Below, piece after piece: positions 1-9,113 of a stretch of DNA of 64,000 nucleotides. The notes below the pieces were generated by a model. It made no database searches. It saw only the letters and a list, made by a program, of their open reading frames with translations, and was not told where the DNA came from. This DNA comes from CAYNWT01 sp964450955 (GTDB taxonomy: Bacteria > Planctomycetota > Planctomycetia > Planctomycetales > Planctomycetaceae), in contig CAYVFI010000028.1 of NCBI GenBank assembly GCA_964450955.1, positions 28,947 through 92,946 on the forward strand. The letters run 5' to 3'. The position numbers were made by a program, and so were the translations under genes. Numbering within the stretch: the first letter of the stretch is position 1; each line of letters begins with the position of its first letter.

Positions 1-1
1 C

Positions 2-907
2 AACGGCGCCAATCACATCGCCGAAGCCATTCAATCAGCTCTCGACCAGACCGTGCTTCCTAATGAGATCATTGTCGTCGATGACGGTTCGACTGACCAC
101 ACCCTGTCCGTGCTGGCTCAGTTCGGTTCCACCATCCGCGTCATTCGACAAAAAAACAAAGGCAACGCCGCAGCTCGAAACACCGGCGTGCTAACCGCGA
201 GAGGAACCTGGATTGCCGTCCTGGACGCAGACGATGTGTGGGAACCGCAGAAGCTGGAAACACAACTCCAACACACTTCTGACGCGGACATCATCTACAC
301 CAATGTCCGCAACTTCGGAGTAGCTGGCTACGTCAGCGAGATCACATTTGGCTCAGGCGAAATGCCATCCGGCGAGGTACTGACAGAACTCCTGCGCGAC
401 AACTTCATCGCGCATTCAAGCGTGCTTATGCGTCGATCAAGCGTCGAAAGCGTGGGCGGTTACGACGAAACACTGCTGGCCTGCTGCGATTGGGATCTGT
501 GGCTGCGACTCGCCATGCGGGGGGCGCGCGTATGTGCGGTCGAACAACCACTCACGCGGTATCGGTGGCGGCCCGACTCAACATCCAAGAAATTCAAGCT
601 AAGCTGCCGCAACCGACTGCGAGTACTCAAAAAAGCGTTTTCCGCTTTGCCGGCTACGCGGGAAAACAAAAAGTTGCACCGCGAGTGCAATGCGGCCACA
701 TGGCGAACCTCAGCATGGTTCGTCAAATCCGTCGATGAAGGGCAGGCGTTTCGTTGGTATGTGCGATCACTTTTCTGCGAACCAACGCGAAAACGAACGT
801 GGTTCGAAATCCTCCGAATCGCCGCCCACAGACTTGGCCTCAGCCGATCGCGGTTCGGTATCGGCCCGCGACGAAAAACGTCCGCAGCCAAAGCAACGCA
901 GACTTAG
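2..907 (+). CDS. Family 2 glycosyltransferase, 5' end cut off by the window
   Basis: The reading frame is open from the first bases of the window, and the residues before the first internal GTG (position 53) read NGANHIAEAIQSALDQT, a standard GT2 N-terminus, so the true start lies upstream. The GT-A nucleotide-binding motif IIVVDDGSTD, the DADD metal-binding motif and the GGYDE/DWDLWLR acceptor region follow in order. GT2 enzymes transfer a sugar from a nucleotide donor to a glycan or lipid acceptor on the cytoplasmic side. The C-terminal 80 residues are basic and have no recognised domain. The gene ends in a 4-base convergent overlap with hisD. The acceptor cannot be deduced; other glycan genes may lie upstream. 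Confidence 0.9.
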   Translation, partial: NGANHIAEAIQSALDQTVLPNEIIVVDDGSTDHTLSVLAQFGSTIRVIRQKNKGNAAARNTGVLTARGTWIAVLDADDVWEPQKLETQLQHTSDADIIYTNVRNFGVAGYVSEITFGSGEMPSGEVLTELLRDNFIAHSSVLMRRSSVESVGGYDETLLACCDWDLWLRLAMRGARVCAVEQPLTRYRWRPDSTSKKFKLSCRNRLRVLKKAFSALPATRENKKLHRECNAATWRTSAWFVKSVDEGQAFRWYVRSLFCEPTRKRTWFEILRIAAHRLGLSRSRFGIGPRRKTSAAKATQT

Positions 908-2265
908 TTCGAGTCCAGCCGGACATCCACGCTTGCACTATGAGCGGTCAGGCCTTCCTTGCCAGCCAGCAGGCGGACTCCATCCGCTTCGGCCGCCAGC
1001 GCGGTCGCATCGTAGGAAATGATTGACGAACGTTTCAAAAAGTCGTTGGCACAAAGCCCATTGGCGAACCGCGCTGTCCCACCGGTCGGCAAGACATGTG
1101 ACGGCCCCGCAATGTAATCCCCCAGTGCGACGGGCGTGTAATGTCCCATAAAGATCGCACCGGCGTTCTGAATCCGCCCGAGCATTGACTCCGGATCCGA
1201 CATGCTGATGTGCAAGTGCTCTGGAGCCAGCATATCCGTCAACCGCCCGGCTTCGCTTTCATCACGAGCCAAAATCAACGCGCCATAATCTTCAAGACAT
1301 CGCGCCGCCAGGTCTCCACGTGGCAGCGTCTTCAGCTGTTCGTCCAATGCCGTTTGCACAGCCGCAATCAATGGCTCGTGCCACGTGATCAACACACCCG
1401 AACCCGGACTGTGTTCCGCCTGCGAAATTAAATCAGCCGCAACAAATTCCGGCTTTGCTGTCTCATCGGCCAGCACAATCACTTCGCTGGGCCCGGCAAT
1501 GCTGTCGATATCGACTTCACCAAACACGTACCGTTTGGCCAGCGCGACAAACAGGTTCCCCGGCCCGACAATTTTGTCAACGCGTTCAATGCCCTCGACA
1601 CCATAAGCCATCGCAGCAACCGCCTGAGCCCCACCAACTCGGTAAACTTCTTTCACACCAAGTTCATGGCACGCCGCCAGTAAATCTGTGTTGTATCCAC
1701 CAAAATCTGTGGGCGGCACAACAACAACAATCTCAGGAACACCCGCGACCATCGCAGGAACCGCCGTCATCAACAATGTCGAAGGATACGCGGCCGCTCC
1801 GCCCGGAACACAAATACCAATCCGCCGCATCGGCAAATAGCGTTGCCGCAGGTTTACCTTGCCGCCGCCAAGTTCGCGGTTCACTTCGACATCGCTGGAC
1901 AGAATCGCCTGCTGAAACTCAGTCACGTTGTCGCGCACCCGACGCACAACGTCAAGGTAATCAGGATCCGCTTTCGCAGTTGCCTCCTCAAACTCTGCCT
2001 CCGACACACGCATGGTGTCGGCTGATAGCTTCTTGCCGTCCAGCTTCTCACTGTACTCCAACAGCGAGTTCAAGCCGCCGGTTCTGACATCGCCGCAAAT
2101 GCGTTCAACGACCTGCTGCGGACTAAGCGGTTCACCAAACAGATCAATGGTCCGCTGCCGACCGGCTTCAGAAACGACATCACCACGCGGGCTGAGTTTT
2201 TCTCGCAACGCAGCAAACAGCGCGGTCGCGTCTTCGTTACGGCAATCGATGGTTGGAATAGGCAT
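904..2265 (-). CDS. hisD: Histidinol dehydrogenase
   Basis: Catalyses the last two steps of histidine synthesis, oxidising L-histidinol to L-histidine with two NAD+ in the cytoplasm, using a bound zinc. Family segments seen: the PGGAAAYPSTLLMTA strand, the IVGPGN motif, the DSIAGPSE motif and the QAEHSPGSG motif carrying zinc and substrate ligands, then a C-terminal PTGGTAR segment. I take the ATG at 2265 (MPIPTIDC) as the start; the frame stays open 24 codons further upstream, but that extension is coded by an intergenic palindrome. About 453 residues, slightly longer than the usual 430. No other his gene is adjacent, so the pathway is dispersed here. Confidence 0.95.
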   Translation of the reverse strand: MPIPTIDCRNEDATALFAALREKLSPRGDVVSEAGRQRTIDLFGEPLSPQQVVERICGDVRTGGLNSLLEYSEKLDGKKLSADTMRVSEAEFEEATAKADPDYLDVVRRVRDNVTEFQQAILSSDVEVNRELGGGKVNLRQRYLPMRRIGICVPGGAAAYPSTLLMTAVPAMVAGVPEIVVVVPPTDFGGYNTDLLAACHELGVKEVYRVGGAQAVAAMAYGVEGIERVDKIVGPGNLFVALAKRYVFGEVDIDSIAGPSEVIVLADETAKPEFVAADLISQAEHSPGSGVLITWHEPLIAAVQTALDEQLKTLPRGDLAARCLEDYGALILARDESEAGRLTDMLAPEHLHISMSDPESMLGRIQNAGAIFMGHYTPVALGDYIAGPSHVLPTGGTARFANGLCANDFLKRSSIISYDATALAAEADGVRLLAGKEGLTAHSASVDVRLDSN

Positions 2266-2289
2266 TGAAAACAGCTGACCGAAATGTAG

Positions 2290-2367
2290 CCGACTGAGGC
2301 CCTCAGTCGGCAGCGCGTGCAGGTTGCCTGCCGCCAAAGCGGCAAACCGACTGAGGGCCTCAGTCGG
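2290..2367. repeat. REP-like element of four tandem hairpins
   Basis: Two 21-base palindromes (2290-2310 and 2347-2367), each with arms CCGACTGAGG/CCTCAGTCGG and one central base, are exact reverse complements of each other. Between them are two smaller hairpins, GCAGG-TTG-CCTGC and GCCGC-CAAA-GCGGC, sharing two bases. The element sits between the hisD start and the DUF819 stop and could act as a REP sequence or block read-through. There is no T-tract, so a simple intrinsic terminator is less likely. Confidence 0.75.
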
Positions 2368-2378
2368 TTACATCAATC

Positions 2379-3809
2379 TCACCCCGGAGCAACAGCCTGC
2401 ATCAGCAATCCGCAAAGCCATGCTCCATAAGTACCCAGAGCGTAGCCCACTACCGCCAAAAGGACACCCACTGGTGCCAGAGATGGATGGAACGCCCCGG
2501 CAACGACCGGAGCACTGGCCGCTCCGCCGATATTTGCCTTACTTCCCACCGCCAGGAAAAAGTACGGAGCCTTGATGAAATACCCCACCAGGAACATCAG
2601 ACCGACATGAATCGCCATCCAAATCCCGCCGACCAGAAACAGCTGTGGGTGTTTTGTGATGGCAGTGATGTCCATCCCCATCCCAATGGCCGCAACAAGG
2701 AAAAAGATGAACACCGTTCCGACTCGCGACGCACCAACACCTTCCAGGTTCCGCGCCTTGGTAAATGACAGCGCGATTCCCAGTGTCGTTGCCGTCACAA
2801 TCAACCAAAAGAATTGGGAGTTAAGACTGAACTTCTTCAAATCCGGCGCGTTCTCTGTGACCCACACTGACATGATGTCTGCGACAAAGTGCGAGACCGC
2901 AGTCACACCAAACGCGACCGCCAGAAGCACCATTAGATCTGTGGAGGATGGAATCTTTGCGGTCCGCTTACTGAACTCTTCCATCTTTCGCTGCAGCGTA
3001 TCGATACTGCTGGCGTCCGCCTTGAACAGCCGGTCGATCGTCTTTGCTTTGCCAACGCCAAGCAACAGGAACAGCATCCAGATTTCCGCGACAATCACAT
3101 CAACTGCGACCATTGTGCTGTAGAGCTTGCCGTCTGGCAGAAAAACCTCCTTCATTGCGGCCTGGTTCGCCCCGCCACCAATCCAGCTACCCGCGACCGT
3201 TGTGTAGCCGCGCCAGACTGCGGGAGATTCCTTCTGTTCAAACTTCTCAGGATTCTGCGATGCGTCCTGACCGGGATTCGCCGCGATGAACTTCGCGTCG
3301 GATTCTTCCTGCAGCGCCTCCGCTTCGACCTCGGTCACGGGCTTAACATCGCTTTGCCAATCGATGTCCGTTCCTATCGCAGAACAAATCAGAATCGCCG
3401 CAGGCCCACCAATGACAACTCCGATGGTTCCCGTCACGAACATAATCAGAGCCTTCGGCCCCAGCTTCAAAACCTCGTTCAGGTCGATACTAATCGTCAG
3501 CAACACAAGACTTGCCGGCAGGAAGTACCGCGACGCAACGAAGTAGAGTTTCGAATGAGCCGGATCGACCAGCGCGGCCGAGGTGCCATCTGCAAGCGGG
3601 AACTTGATTGCCGTCAGCAACGACGGCAGGAAATAGCACAACAACAGCATTGGGACGACTTTGTAGAACGCCTTCAATGCTTTGTTACTGTGGTTCGACG
3701 TCCAGAACACAAGGCCCAGAATCGCCAGTAGGATTCCGGCAATGACCGCGTCATTTTGAATCAAAGCGGTGTTTTCAGCGGTGGCGTCGCCGGCAGCGAG
3801 AATCAACAT
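2379..3809 (-). CDS. DUF819 family (YjcL-like) integral membrane protein
   Basis: A polytopic membrane protein of 476 residues whose sequence fits the DUF819/YjcL family, of unknown substrate and often grouped with transporter-like proteins. Hydrophobic segments run through residues 20-160, then a charged loop of about 60 residues, then GSWIGGGANQAAM and further helices to the C-terminus, where SKANIGGAASAPVVA is typical of the family. The ATG at 3809 is followed directly by a hydrophobic stretch. It runs in the same direction as hisD and alaS but is separated from both by palindromic repeats, so it is probably its own transcription unit. Family assignment is firm; function is unknown. Confidence 0.85.
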   Translation of the reverse strand: MLILAAGDATAENTALIQNDAVIAGILLAILGLVFWTSNHSNKALKAFYKVVPMLLLCYFLPSLLTAIKFPLADGTSAALVDPAHSKLYFVASRYFLPASLVLLTISIDLNEVLKLGPKALIMFVTGTIGVVIGGPAAILICSAIGTDIDWQSDVKPVTEVEAEALQEESDAKFIAANPGQDASQNPEKFEQKESPAVWRGYTTVAGSWIGGGANQAAMKEVFLPDGKLYSTMVAVDVIVAEIWMLFLLLGVGKAKTIDRLFKADASSIDTLQRKMEEFSKRTAKIPSSTDLMVLLAVAFGVTAVSHFVADIMSVWVTENAPDLKKFSLNSQFFWLIVTATTLGIALSFTKARNLEGVGASRVGTVFIFFLVAAIGMGMDITAITKHPQLFLVGGIWMAIHVGLMFLVGYFIKAPYFFLAVGSKANIGGAASAPVVAGAFHPSLAPVGVLLAVVGYALGTYGAWLCGLLMQAVAPG

Positions 3810-3897
3810 GCAGAGTTCTTTCCGGTCGGAGTTCCCACCTAGAATATCGACGGGACGTAGAATCTCCAGTCACGCCACCGCGGGATCACCAAAGTCG

Positions 3898-3945
3898 CCG
3901 AACACTCCGTGTTCGGTCAAGCACGGACTCGGAGAGTCCGGCGAC
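3898..3945. repeat. Two-hairpin intergenic repeat, copy 1
   Basis: Hairpin one is CCGAACAC-TCC-GTGTTCGG (3898-3916). Hairpin two is GGACTC-GGA-GAGTCC (3925-3939), followed by GGCGAC. The same arrangement, with the same GGA loop and GGCGAC tail, recurs at 32365-32442. It lies between alaS and the DUF819 gene. Likely an interspersed REP-type element; a role in ending transcription is possible. Confidence 0.7.
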
Positions 3946-3952
3946 AATCCAA

Positions 3953-6580
3953 CTACGCAAGCGCCTCACGGTAGAACTTCGCACCGGCTTCAATGGCTTC
4001 GTCCAGCTTCTCCGGGATCTTCGCTCCGGCTTCGGCCATGTCCGGCCGACCACCGCCGCCACCACCGCAAATTCCGGCAACAAGTTTCACGCAATCCGAA
4101 GCCTTGGCCTTGTCGGTAAGCTCTTTCGTGACTGAACAAATTAAAGCGACCTTGCCATCGACGACTGTTCCAAGAACCACAGCCACCGACGGACACTTGC
4201 GTTTCAATTGATCCGCATAGTCTCGCAATGCTTCGCGAGGAACATCCTTCAGGTTCTTCGCCACAATTTTCGTATCGCCAACCGTTTCGGCCGCGGACAA
4301 CAACGCATCAATTTCGCCACCGACAGATTCCTTCATCTTGTCGGCCAGCTTCTTCTTTGCCTCTTTGAGTTCGTCCTGAAGCGATCCGACGCGTTTCGGC
4401 AAATCAGCCGGCGTCGCCTTCAGCATTCCCGAAAGCTCCTTAACAAGATTCTCCGTCTCACGAACGCGCTCCAGCGCCCGCTGACCGGTCACCGCGCTGA
4501 TGCGACGAACACCCTTCGAGACCGCGTCTTCGGAGACAATCTTGCACAGCCCAACCTGACCACTGTTGGACAGGTGCGTTCCTCCGCACAGTTCAGTACT
4601 GAAGTCACCAATCCGGACAACTCGGACAAGGTCCGGATACTTCTCACCAAACAAAGCCATCGCACCAGCCGCGCGAGCTTCTTCGATTGGAAGCAACTCC
4701 GTTGTGACATCCGCACCTTCTGAAATGCGAGTGTTAATGATGTTTTCAATCTGCTCAATCTCGTCCGGCCCCACAGCTTTGCCATGAGCGAAGTCGAACC
4801 GCAACGTGTCGTCTTCAACCTTCGAACCCCGCTGCGTGGCTTTATCACCGATGACCTGGTGCAAAGCGTGATGCAGAATGTGCGTGGCTGAATGAGCCCG
4901 CCGGATACCTTCACGGCGCGGACTACTAATTTGAGCCGTCGCGATGTCGCCGACCTTGACAGTTCCGCTCACCACCTTGCCGACGTGAACCAATAGCCCA
5001 GCGTGCTTCTGCGTGTTGGTCACTTCAACCGATGCGTTCTCAAACGCCAGCACACCAGTGTCGCCAACCTGACCACCGGCCTCGCCATAGAACGGGCTCT
5101 TGTCTAACACGATGCCGACCTTATCAGCACCGCCGTCAACAGAATCGACTTTGGCGTCGTCAGCAATCATGCCCACAACTTTGCAACCAGCCAGACTATC
5201 GTTGGCGGCGTCGTAGCCTTCAAAAGCACTCTCGCCCGCTTCTTTCAATATCGTGTCCAGCGGACCTTCAGCCATCACGCCAACTTCTTTGCCGCCGGTA
5301 CTAATGACGCCGTGTTCGTCCATCAGCTTCTTGAACTCAGGCTCATCAACCTTCAGGCCTTCGCGTTCAGCCATCGCTTCGGTGAGTTCCATCAGGAACC
5401 CTTCCTGCGTGTGCAGAGTGAACGCATCCTTGCCGGAAATCACACCGCCGGACTTCTTCGCCGACTGCGCACACTTCTTGAACCGAGCCAACCCGCCATC
5501 AATCACGCTGAGGAACTGTTCTTCCTCTTCTTTAATCGTGTTCTGAACACTGTCAACGCTCTCAGCAATGTCCGGGTAAGCCGACTTCATGGCATCCACA
5601 ACAGCTGGAACCACCTGCGAGAGGAACGGTTCTTCCTTACCCAACAGGAACCCTTCCAGCGAAGCGCGACGCAGCAACTGACGCACGACGTACGATTCTT
5701 TGTCCTTGTCTGGTGCAACACCTTCGTGGATCGCAAACGTGCAGGCGCGGACGTGGTCGGCGATGCGGCGAATCGGACGACCTTCCGGAGCGTCAAAGTC
5801 ATACTTCACTCCGACAACTTCAGCCGCAGCAAGACACAGTGGCTTCAGCAGGTCGTTGTCGAAGTTGCTCAACACCCCCTGCATGACAGCGGCGGTTCGT
5901 TCGAGACCCATGCCGGTGTCGATATTCTTGGCAGGTAGCGGAGCCAGGTTGTCCGGCGGGTTGCCTTTGCGTTCGAACTGAGTGAACACAAGGTTCCAGA
6001 TTTCAACGTCACCGTCGAAGCCAGGCGGGTGATAGAAAATCTCGCTACACGGACCACAAACACCGTCCGGTCCTTCGCTGGGAGCCGAAGCCGGCCAGTA
6101 GTTTTCGTCCTCTTCCAGGCACGCGATGCGTTTGTCCGGAATGCCGATCTCTTCGTTCCAGATCTTGTACGCTTCTTCGTCGAACCCGTGCTTGCCTTTG
6201 TAAACGCTGACAGTCAGGCGTTCGCCATCAATCCCCAGCCACTTCTTGTCCGTGAGGAATTCCCAGGCCCAGTGAATGGCTTCGCGTTTGAAGTAATCGC
6301 CAAACGAGAAGTTGCCCAGCATCTCAAAGAACGTGTGGTGATACGCAGTCACACCAACGTTCGAAATGTCGCCGGTTCGCAAACACTTCTGGCATGTCGT
6401 GACCTTCGTATCCTTAGGCTTCACCACGCCCAGGAACTCGCCCTTAAACTGGTTCATGCCGGCTGGAGTGAACAGCACAGTCGGATCCGCTTTCGGAACC
6501 AACACATCACTCGGCTTACGAACACAGCCCTTCGATTCGAAGAAGGACAGGTACTTTTCACGAACTTCATTTGTCTTCAT
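3953..6580 (-). CDS. alaS: Alanine-tRNA ligase
   Basis: Charges tRNA-Ala with alanine in the cytoplasm. The full-length architecture is visible in 875 residues: class II aminoacylation domain ([27 protein letters not shown], then CGPCSEI and the GLERTAAV motif 3 region), the editing domain with zinc ligands HSATH and CGGTH, and a C-terminal coiled-coil plus DHHA1-like domain ending in a [14 protein letters not shown] glycine loop. Start taken at the ATG at 6580 ([14 protein letters not shown]), the usual AlaRS N-terminus; an in-frame extension to 6655 is coded by repeat DNA. The leader immediately upstream is packed with hairpins, so expression may be affected by that element. Confidence 0.97.
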   Translation of the reverse strand: MKTNEVREKYLSFFESKGCVRKPSDVLVPKADPTVLFTPAGMNQFKGEFLGVVKPKDTKVTTCQKCLRTGDISNVGVTAYHHTFFEMLGNFSFGDYFKREAIHWAWEFLTDKKWLGIDGERLTVSVYKGKHGFDEEAYKIWNEEIGIPDKRIACLEEDENYWPASAPSEGPDGVCGPCSEIFYHPPGFDGDVEIWNLVFTQFERKGNPPDNLAPLPAKNIDTGMGLERTAAVMQGVLSNFDNDLLKPLCLAAAEVVGVKYDFDAPEGRPIRRIADHVRACTFAIHEGVAPDKDKESYVVRQLLRRASLEGFLLGKEEPFLSQVVPAVVDAMKSAYPDIAESVDSVQNTIKEEEEQFLSVIDGGLARFKKCAQSAKKSGGVISGKDAFTLHTQEGFLMELTEAMAEREGLKVDEPEFKKLMDEHGVISTGGKEVGVMAEGPLDTILKEAGESAFEGYDAANDSLAGCKVVGMIADDAKVDSVDGGADKVGIVLDKSPFYGEAGGQVGDTGVLAFENASVEVTNTQKHAGLLVHVGKVVSGTVKVGDIATAQISSPRREGIRRAHSATHILHHALHQVIGDKATQRGSKVEDDTLRFDFAHGKAVGPDEIEQIENIINTRISEGADVTTELLPIEEARAAGAMALFGEKYPDLVRVVRIGDFSTELCGGTHLSNSGQVGLCKIVSEDAVSKGVRRISAVTGQRALERVRETENLVKELSGMLKATPADLPKRVGSLQDELKEAKKKLADKMKESVGGEIDALLSAAETVGDTKIVAKNLKDVPREALRDYADQLKRKCPSVAVVLGTVVDGKVALICSVTKELTDKAKASDCVKLVAGICGGGGGGRPDMAEAGAKIPEKLDEAIEAGAKFYREALA

Positions 6581-6594
6581 TGGAACATCCGTAG

Positions 6595-6696
6595 GGTGGG
6601 CACCGCCCACCGGCAATCTCAAACGGTAGCAAGCCGGGCACCTGGCACCGGCCATTTGACTCCAAATGTAGTGCCTACAGTAAGGCCACTACATTT
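6595..6696. repeat. Hairpin cluster in the alaS leader
   Basis: Three inverted repeats lie upstream of alaS: GGTGGGC-ACC-GCCCACC (6595-6611), GCCGG/CCGGC (6633-6652), and a long one with arms AAATGTAGTGCC and GGCCACTACATTT (6664-6696, one bulged base). They start 15 bases before the alaS start codon and resemble other intergenic palindromes in this window. Interspersed repeat most likely; a regulatory role in the alaS 5' leader is an open alternative. Confidence 0.65.
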
Positions 6697-6779
6697 ATCT
6701 GCCGAAAGTTAGTGCGGGACGTCATTCTCAACAACTGCCAACTTCAACCACTCCGCAATCGGGCACCCTATTCGCTCCC

Positions 6780-7469
6780 CTAGATGTGACCACCAGGACG
6801 ATTGACAGGCTGTCCGGAGCCCTCAAAGCAGTCTTCCGCAGTCCCGGGGAACTCCGCAACAAATCGCTCTCGCATTTCGTCAATGTCTCGAAAAACATGC
6901 ATCCACACCGAAAAGAACCCAGTGGCCTTCGCTAGCTCAACGATCACATCACGTAGCGCGGTCATGTCTTTCCGAACCAACTTCGTTCGTGACTCTTCTG
7001 CCACCGCCCACGCCTGCGAGCGTTGCTGCCAGCGTTCCAAGGCTGCCTCGAACTCGTCACCGTCCGGGAAATCAGTCGGAAATCTGTTCAGGCCAGTCAG
7101 CGTCAATAGTGCCTGAGACTTTTCACGGACGTCGTCGGCCAGATCGTCACGAGAGAACACCTGACCTGACTTATCGTACGTAAACGCAAGAAAGGTGTTG
7201 TCCTGGTCCGGCAGCAGGCACTTGGTGCGGTCAACAGGTTTCTTTCCCTTGGTCGAGTTGCAGTTCACGCAACCGAGCAAGAAGTTAGACCACTCCACAA
7301 TCAAATCCGGACGGAGAACTTTTGCGAGCACGTGCTCCACCGCCAGGTTGGTCTTAATCGGTCGCTCACAGTAACTGCAATAGTCGCCGAGTCTTGAAAC
7401 CAAGAAGGGCTTCGCATCAGCGTAGTCATCAAATTTCTGCGGCGCGACTCCACGATCGACTGGCCTCAT
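6780..7469 (-). CDS. ptuB: Septu-type HNH endonuclease (PtuB-like)
   Basis: A 229-residue protein with a zinc-ribbon HNH nuclease: CSYC at 31-34, EH at 45-46, the catalytic-region N at 62, and CVNCN at 67-71 followed by STKGKK. This is the layout of TIGR02646-type HNH proteins, which act as PtuB in Septu defence and as partners in some retrons. Its ATG overlaps the end of the ATPase gene by four bases, so the two are translationally coupled. PtuB is understood to cut nucleic acid when released by its ATPase partner on phage infection. No reverse transcriptase is adjacent, which argues for stand-alone Septu. Trigger and specificity are unknown. Confidence 0.85.
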   Translation of the reverse strand: MRPVDRGVAPQKFDDYADAKPFLVSRLGDYCSYCERPIKTNLAVEHVLAKVLRPDLIVEWSNFLLGCVNCNSTKGKKPVDRTKCLLPDQDNTFLAFTYDKSGQVFSRDDLADDVREKSQALLTLTGLNRFPTDFPDGDEFEAALERWQQRSQAWAVAEESRTKLVRKDMTALRDVIVELAKATGFFSVWMHVFRDIDEMRERFVAEFPGTAEDCFEGSGQPVNRPGGHI

Positions 7470-8749
7470 GCTCCGTTTTTCCCTTGGGCTGCGATCCGTT
7501 GAAGTTCTTCATAAGCGTCCGCGGCCGGATTGTCGGCAAAGTGCGCAGTGACCGCATCAAGTTCTTTCTTCGCCCTCATCAACTCCGGATCGTCAGCCTC
7601 GCGCCCCTCCTGCAACAGGGCGAAGTACTTTTGGGCGGCATCCTTGCGTCTCAAATAACGATCGCTCGTGTAGGGCATCTCGACACCCTGCACATGTCGC
7701 GCGATCTCTTCGATGCCTCTATTGGCGTATTCGATCGGAGTTTCGCGATCAAGGTCCAAGAGTTGGTTGGGCTGAAGCGACTGAATGATGAACGGCGAGT
7801 GACTGGTCGCGATGAACTGAATCTTTGGAAACGTCCGCCTCAGGTCGTCCACAACAGTCCGCTGCCACTTCGGATGTAGGTGTAGATCGAGTTCGTCAAT
7901 CAGCACAATACCGTCGGTTTCCTGAAGTACTCGGTCTTCGAGGTGCGGATTCATCCACGCCGCTCGGTATGCAATGTCAGCTACGAGTGAGAGCATAATG
8001 CGCTGCCCATCACTGAGAGTGTGGTACAGCCGCTCACTGCCATCCTCAAAGGTGACGACAATCGACCGGTCTCTCACGCTGTAGTGCACCCGATCCGCCC
8101 CCGGAATACATGCTGCAATTGCTCCGGTGACAACTGATTGAAGTTGGCTGCGTGAGCCTTCCTGCAGGCTGATGAGCTCTTCTTCTTGCAACCAATGCTC
8201 CACATCCGCGAAGGCACCTTGATCAGTCATACAACCGTCGTAGCCATGGAGCCGAGAAAGCTCCAACTGCGTTCGATCCGATAGCCTCCGCACAGGCGCG
8301 GGCATTCTGTCCGCTGCGTACAAGGCCAGGACCGGCAGCGTGATTGGCGTGTTGGCCATCACCGCCTTGTGGGTTTCTGTTCGATAGCTTGTGTATGCCT
8401 GACCTTCCAAACGCAACTCACCGGCCTGGCACACAGTTTCGAGCAGTCTCCCCTGATGCTCGACTTTCGCTGTAGCGTACGCTGGCAACTGCTGTTCGAA
8501 CCTCGTGGCGCGCCCGAGCGTTTGACGTGAAAGTCGAATCAACTCCTGGTCCATCGAGTGCTGGTACCCAGTTTGAATCGTCTCCGATGAGAAATCGGCC
8601 AAAACAGACAACGCTGCCGCGGCTGCTTTAGCAACAGAGGACTTACCTGAACCGTTCTCCCCAATTACAAGCGTGAAGTCGCCGGGGAACTCAAAAATGC
8701 GTTTTTTGAACCCTTTGAAATTCGTGACGGAAAGAGACTCGATACGCAT
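7466..8749 (-). CDS. ptuA: Septu-type AAA/ABC-like ATPase (PtuA-like)
   Basis: A 427-residue SMC/ABC-type ATPase: N-terminal NFKGFKK strand, Walker A GENGSGKS at 30-37, signature-like LSDGQR at 245-250, Walker B and D-loop IVLIDELDLHLHP at 281-293, and the switch TSHSPF soon after. This matches the OLD/PtuA group. With the downstream HNH gene it forms a Septu pair, in which PtuA oligomers hold PtuB and sense infection or nucleotide levels. The ATG at 8749 is the first good start. It is the first gene of the two-gene operon; the 364 bases upstream hold a fragment of an Uma2 gene. All catalytic motifs look intact, so the system could be active. Confidence 0.85.
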   Translation of the reverse strand: MRIESLSVTNFKGFKKRIFEFPGDFTLVIGENGSGKSSVAKAAAAALSVLADFSSETIQTGYQHSMDQELIRLSRQTLGRATRFEQQLPAYATAKVEHQGRLLETVCQAGELRLEGQAYTSYRTETHKAVMANTPITLPVLALYAADRMPAPVRRLSDRTQLELSRLHGYDGCMTDQGAFADVEHWLQEEELISLQEGSRSQLQSVVTGAIAACIPGADRVHYSVRDRSIVVTFEDGSERLYHTLSDGQRIMLSLVADIAYRAAWMNPHLEDRVLQETDGIVLIDELDLHLHPKWQRTVVDDLRRTFPKIQFIATSHSPFIIQSLQPNQLLDLDRETPIEYANRGIEEIARHVQGVEMPYTSDRYLRRKDAAQKYFALLQEGREADDPELMRAKKELDAVTAHFADNPAADAYEELQRIAAQGKNGA

Positions 8750-9113
8750 GGCTGCCTGCCGGATAAATCGTGGACTTCATTAATCATAGTACAGCCAGAA
8801 CAGGCCGCCACTCAAACTCCACCTGGTCGTAGACCTCACTTCGCGAGATCTCGCAGCCAGGATCTAAAACACATTTTCACAGCCAGATACCCTGCGGAGT
8901 AGCCAGAATCGACGGTACCTCATCGACACTCAAGGTTACGGCATCGCGTCTACCTCTTACAAGACGGCTGGTTAGCAACACCACCAGTCGGTTCAATGCT
9001 CACAAACTCCGCAACTCGCAACGTCGCGACTCTAATCTATCCAGAGCAGGTCAAATGCCGACGAAACTACTACACTCCACGCGTGGGCTTTCGACACTAG
9101 ATTTGGCTAAACG
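8750..9113. other. Intergenic region with an Uma2 gene remnant
   Basis: This divergent gap between ptuA and the CNNM gene must hold both promoters. Positions 8810-8840 match the 3' end of the Uma2-like gene at 10400-10430 in 29 of 31 bases and read on the minus strand as SEVYDQVEFE, but the stop codon has become TGG. It is a decayed fragment. I see no other gene and no clear promoter. Confidence 0.6.

Noticed and set aside
2266..2337. 24-residue N-terminal extension of hisD
   Set aside because: It is coded by a palindromic repeat and lacks similarity to HisD. The ATG at 2265 fits the family.
6581..6655. 25-residue N-terminal extension of alaS
   Set aside because: It is translated from hairpin repeat DNA; family N-termini begin at the ATG at 6580.
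6780..8749. Retron in which ATPase and HNH act as effectors
   Set aside because: No RT or msr/msd-like RNA is adjacent; the RT at 50.7 kb is 42 kb away and not retron-like.
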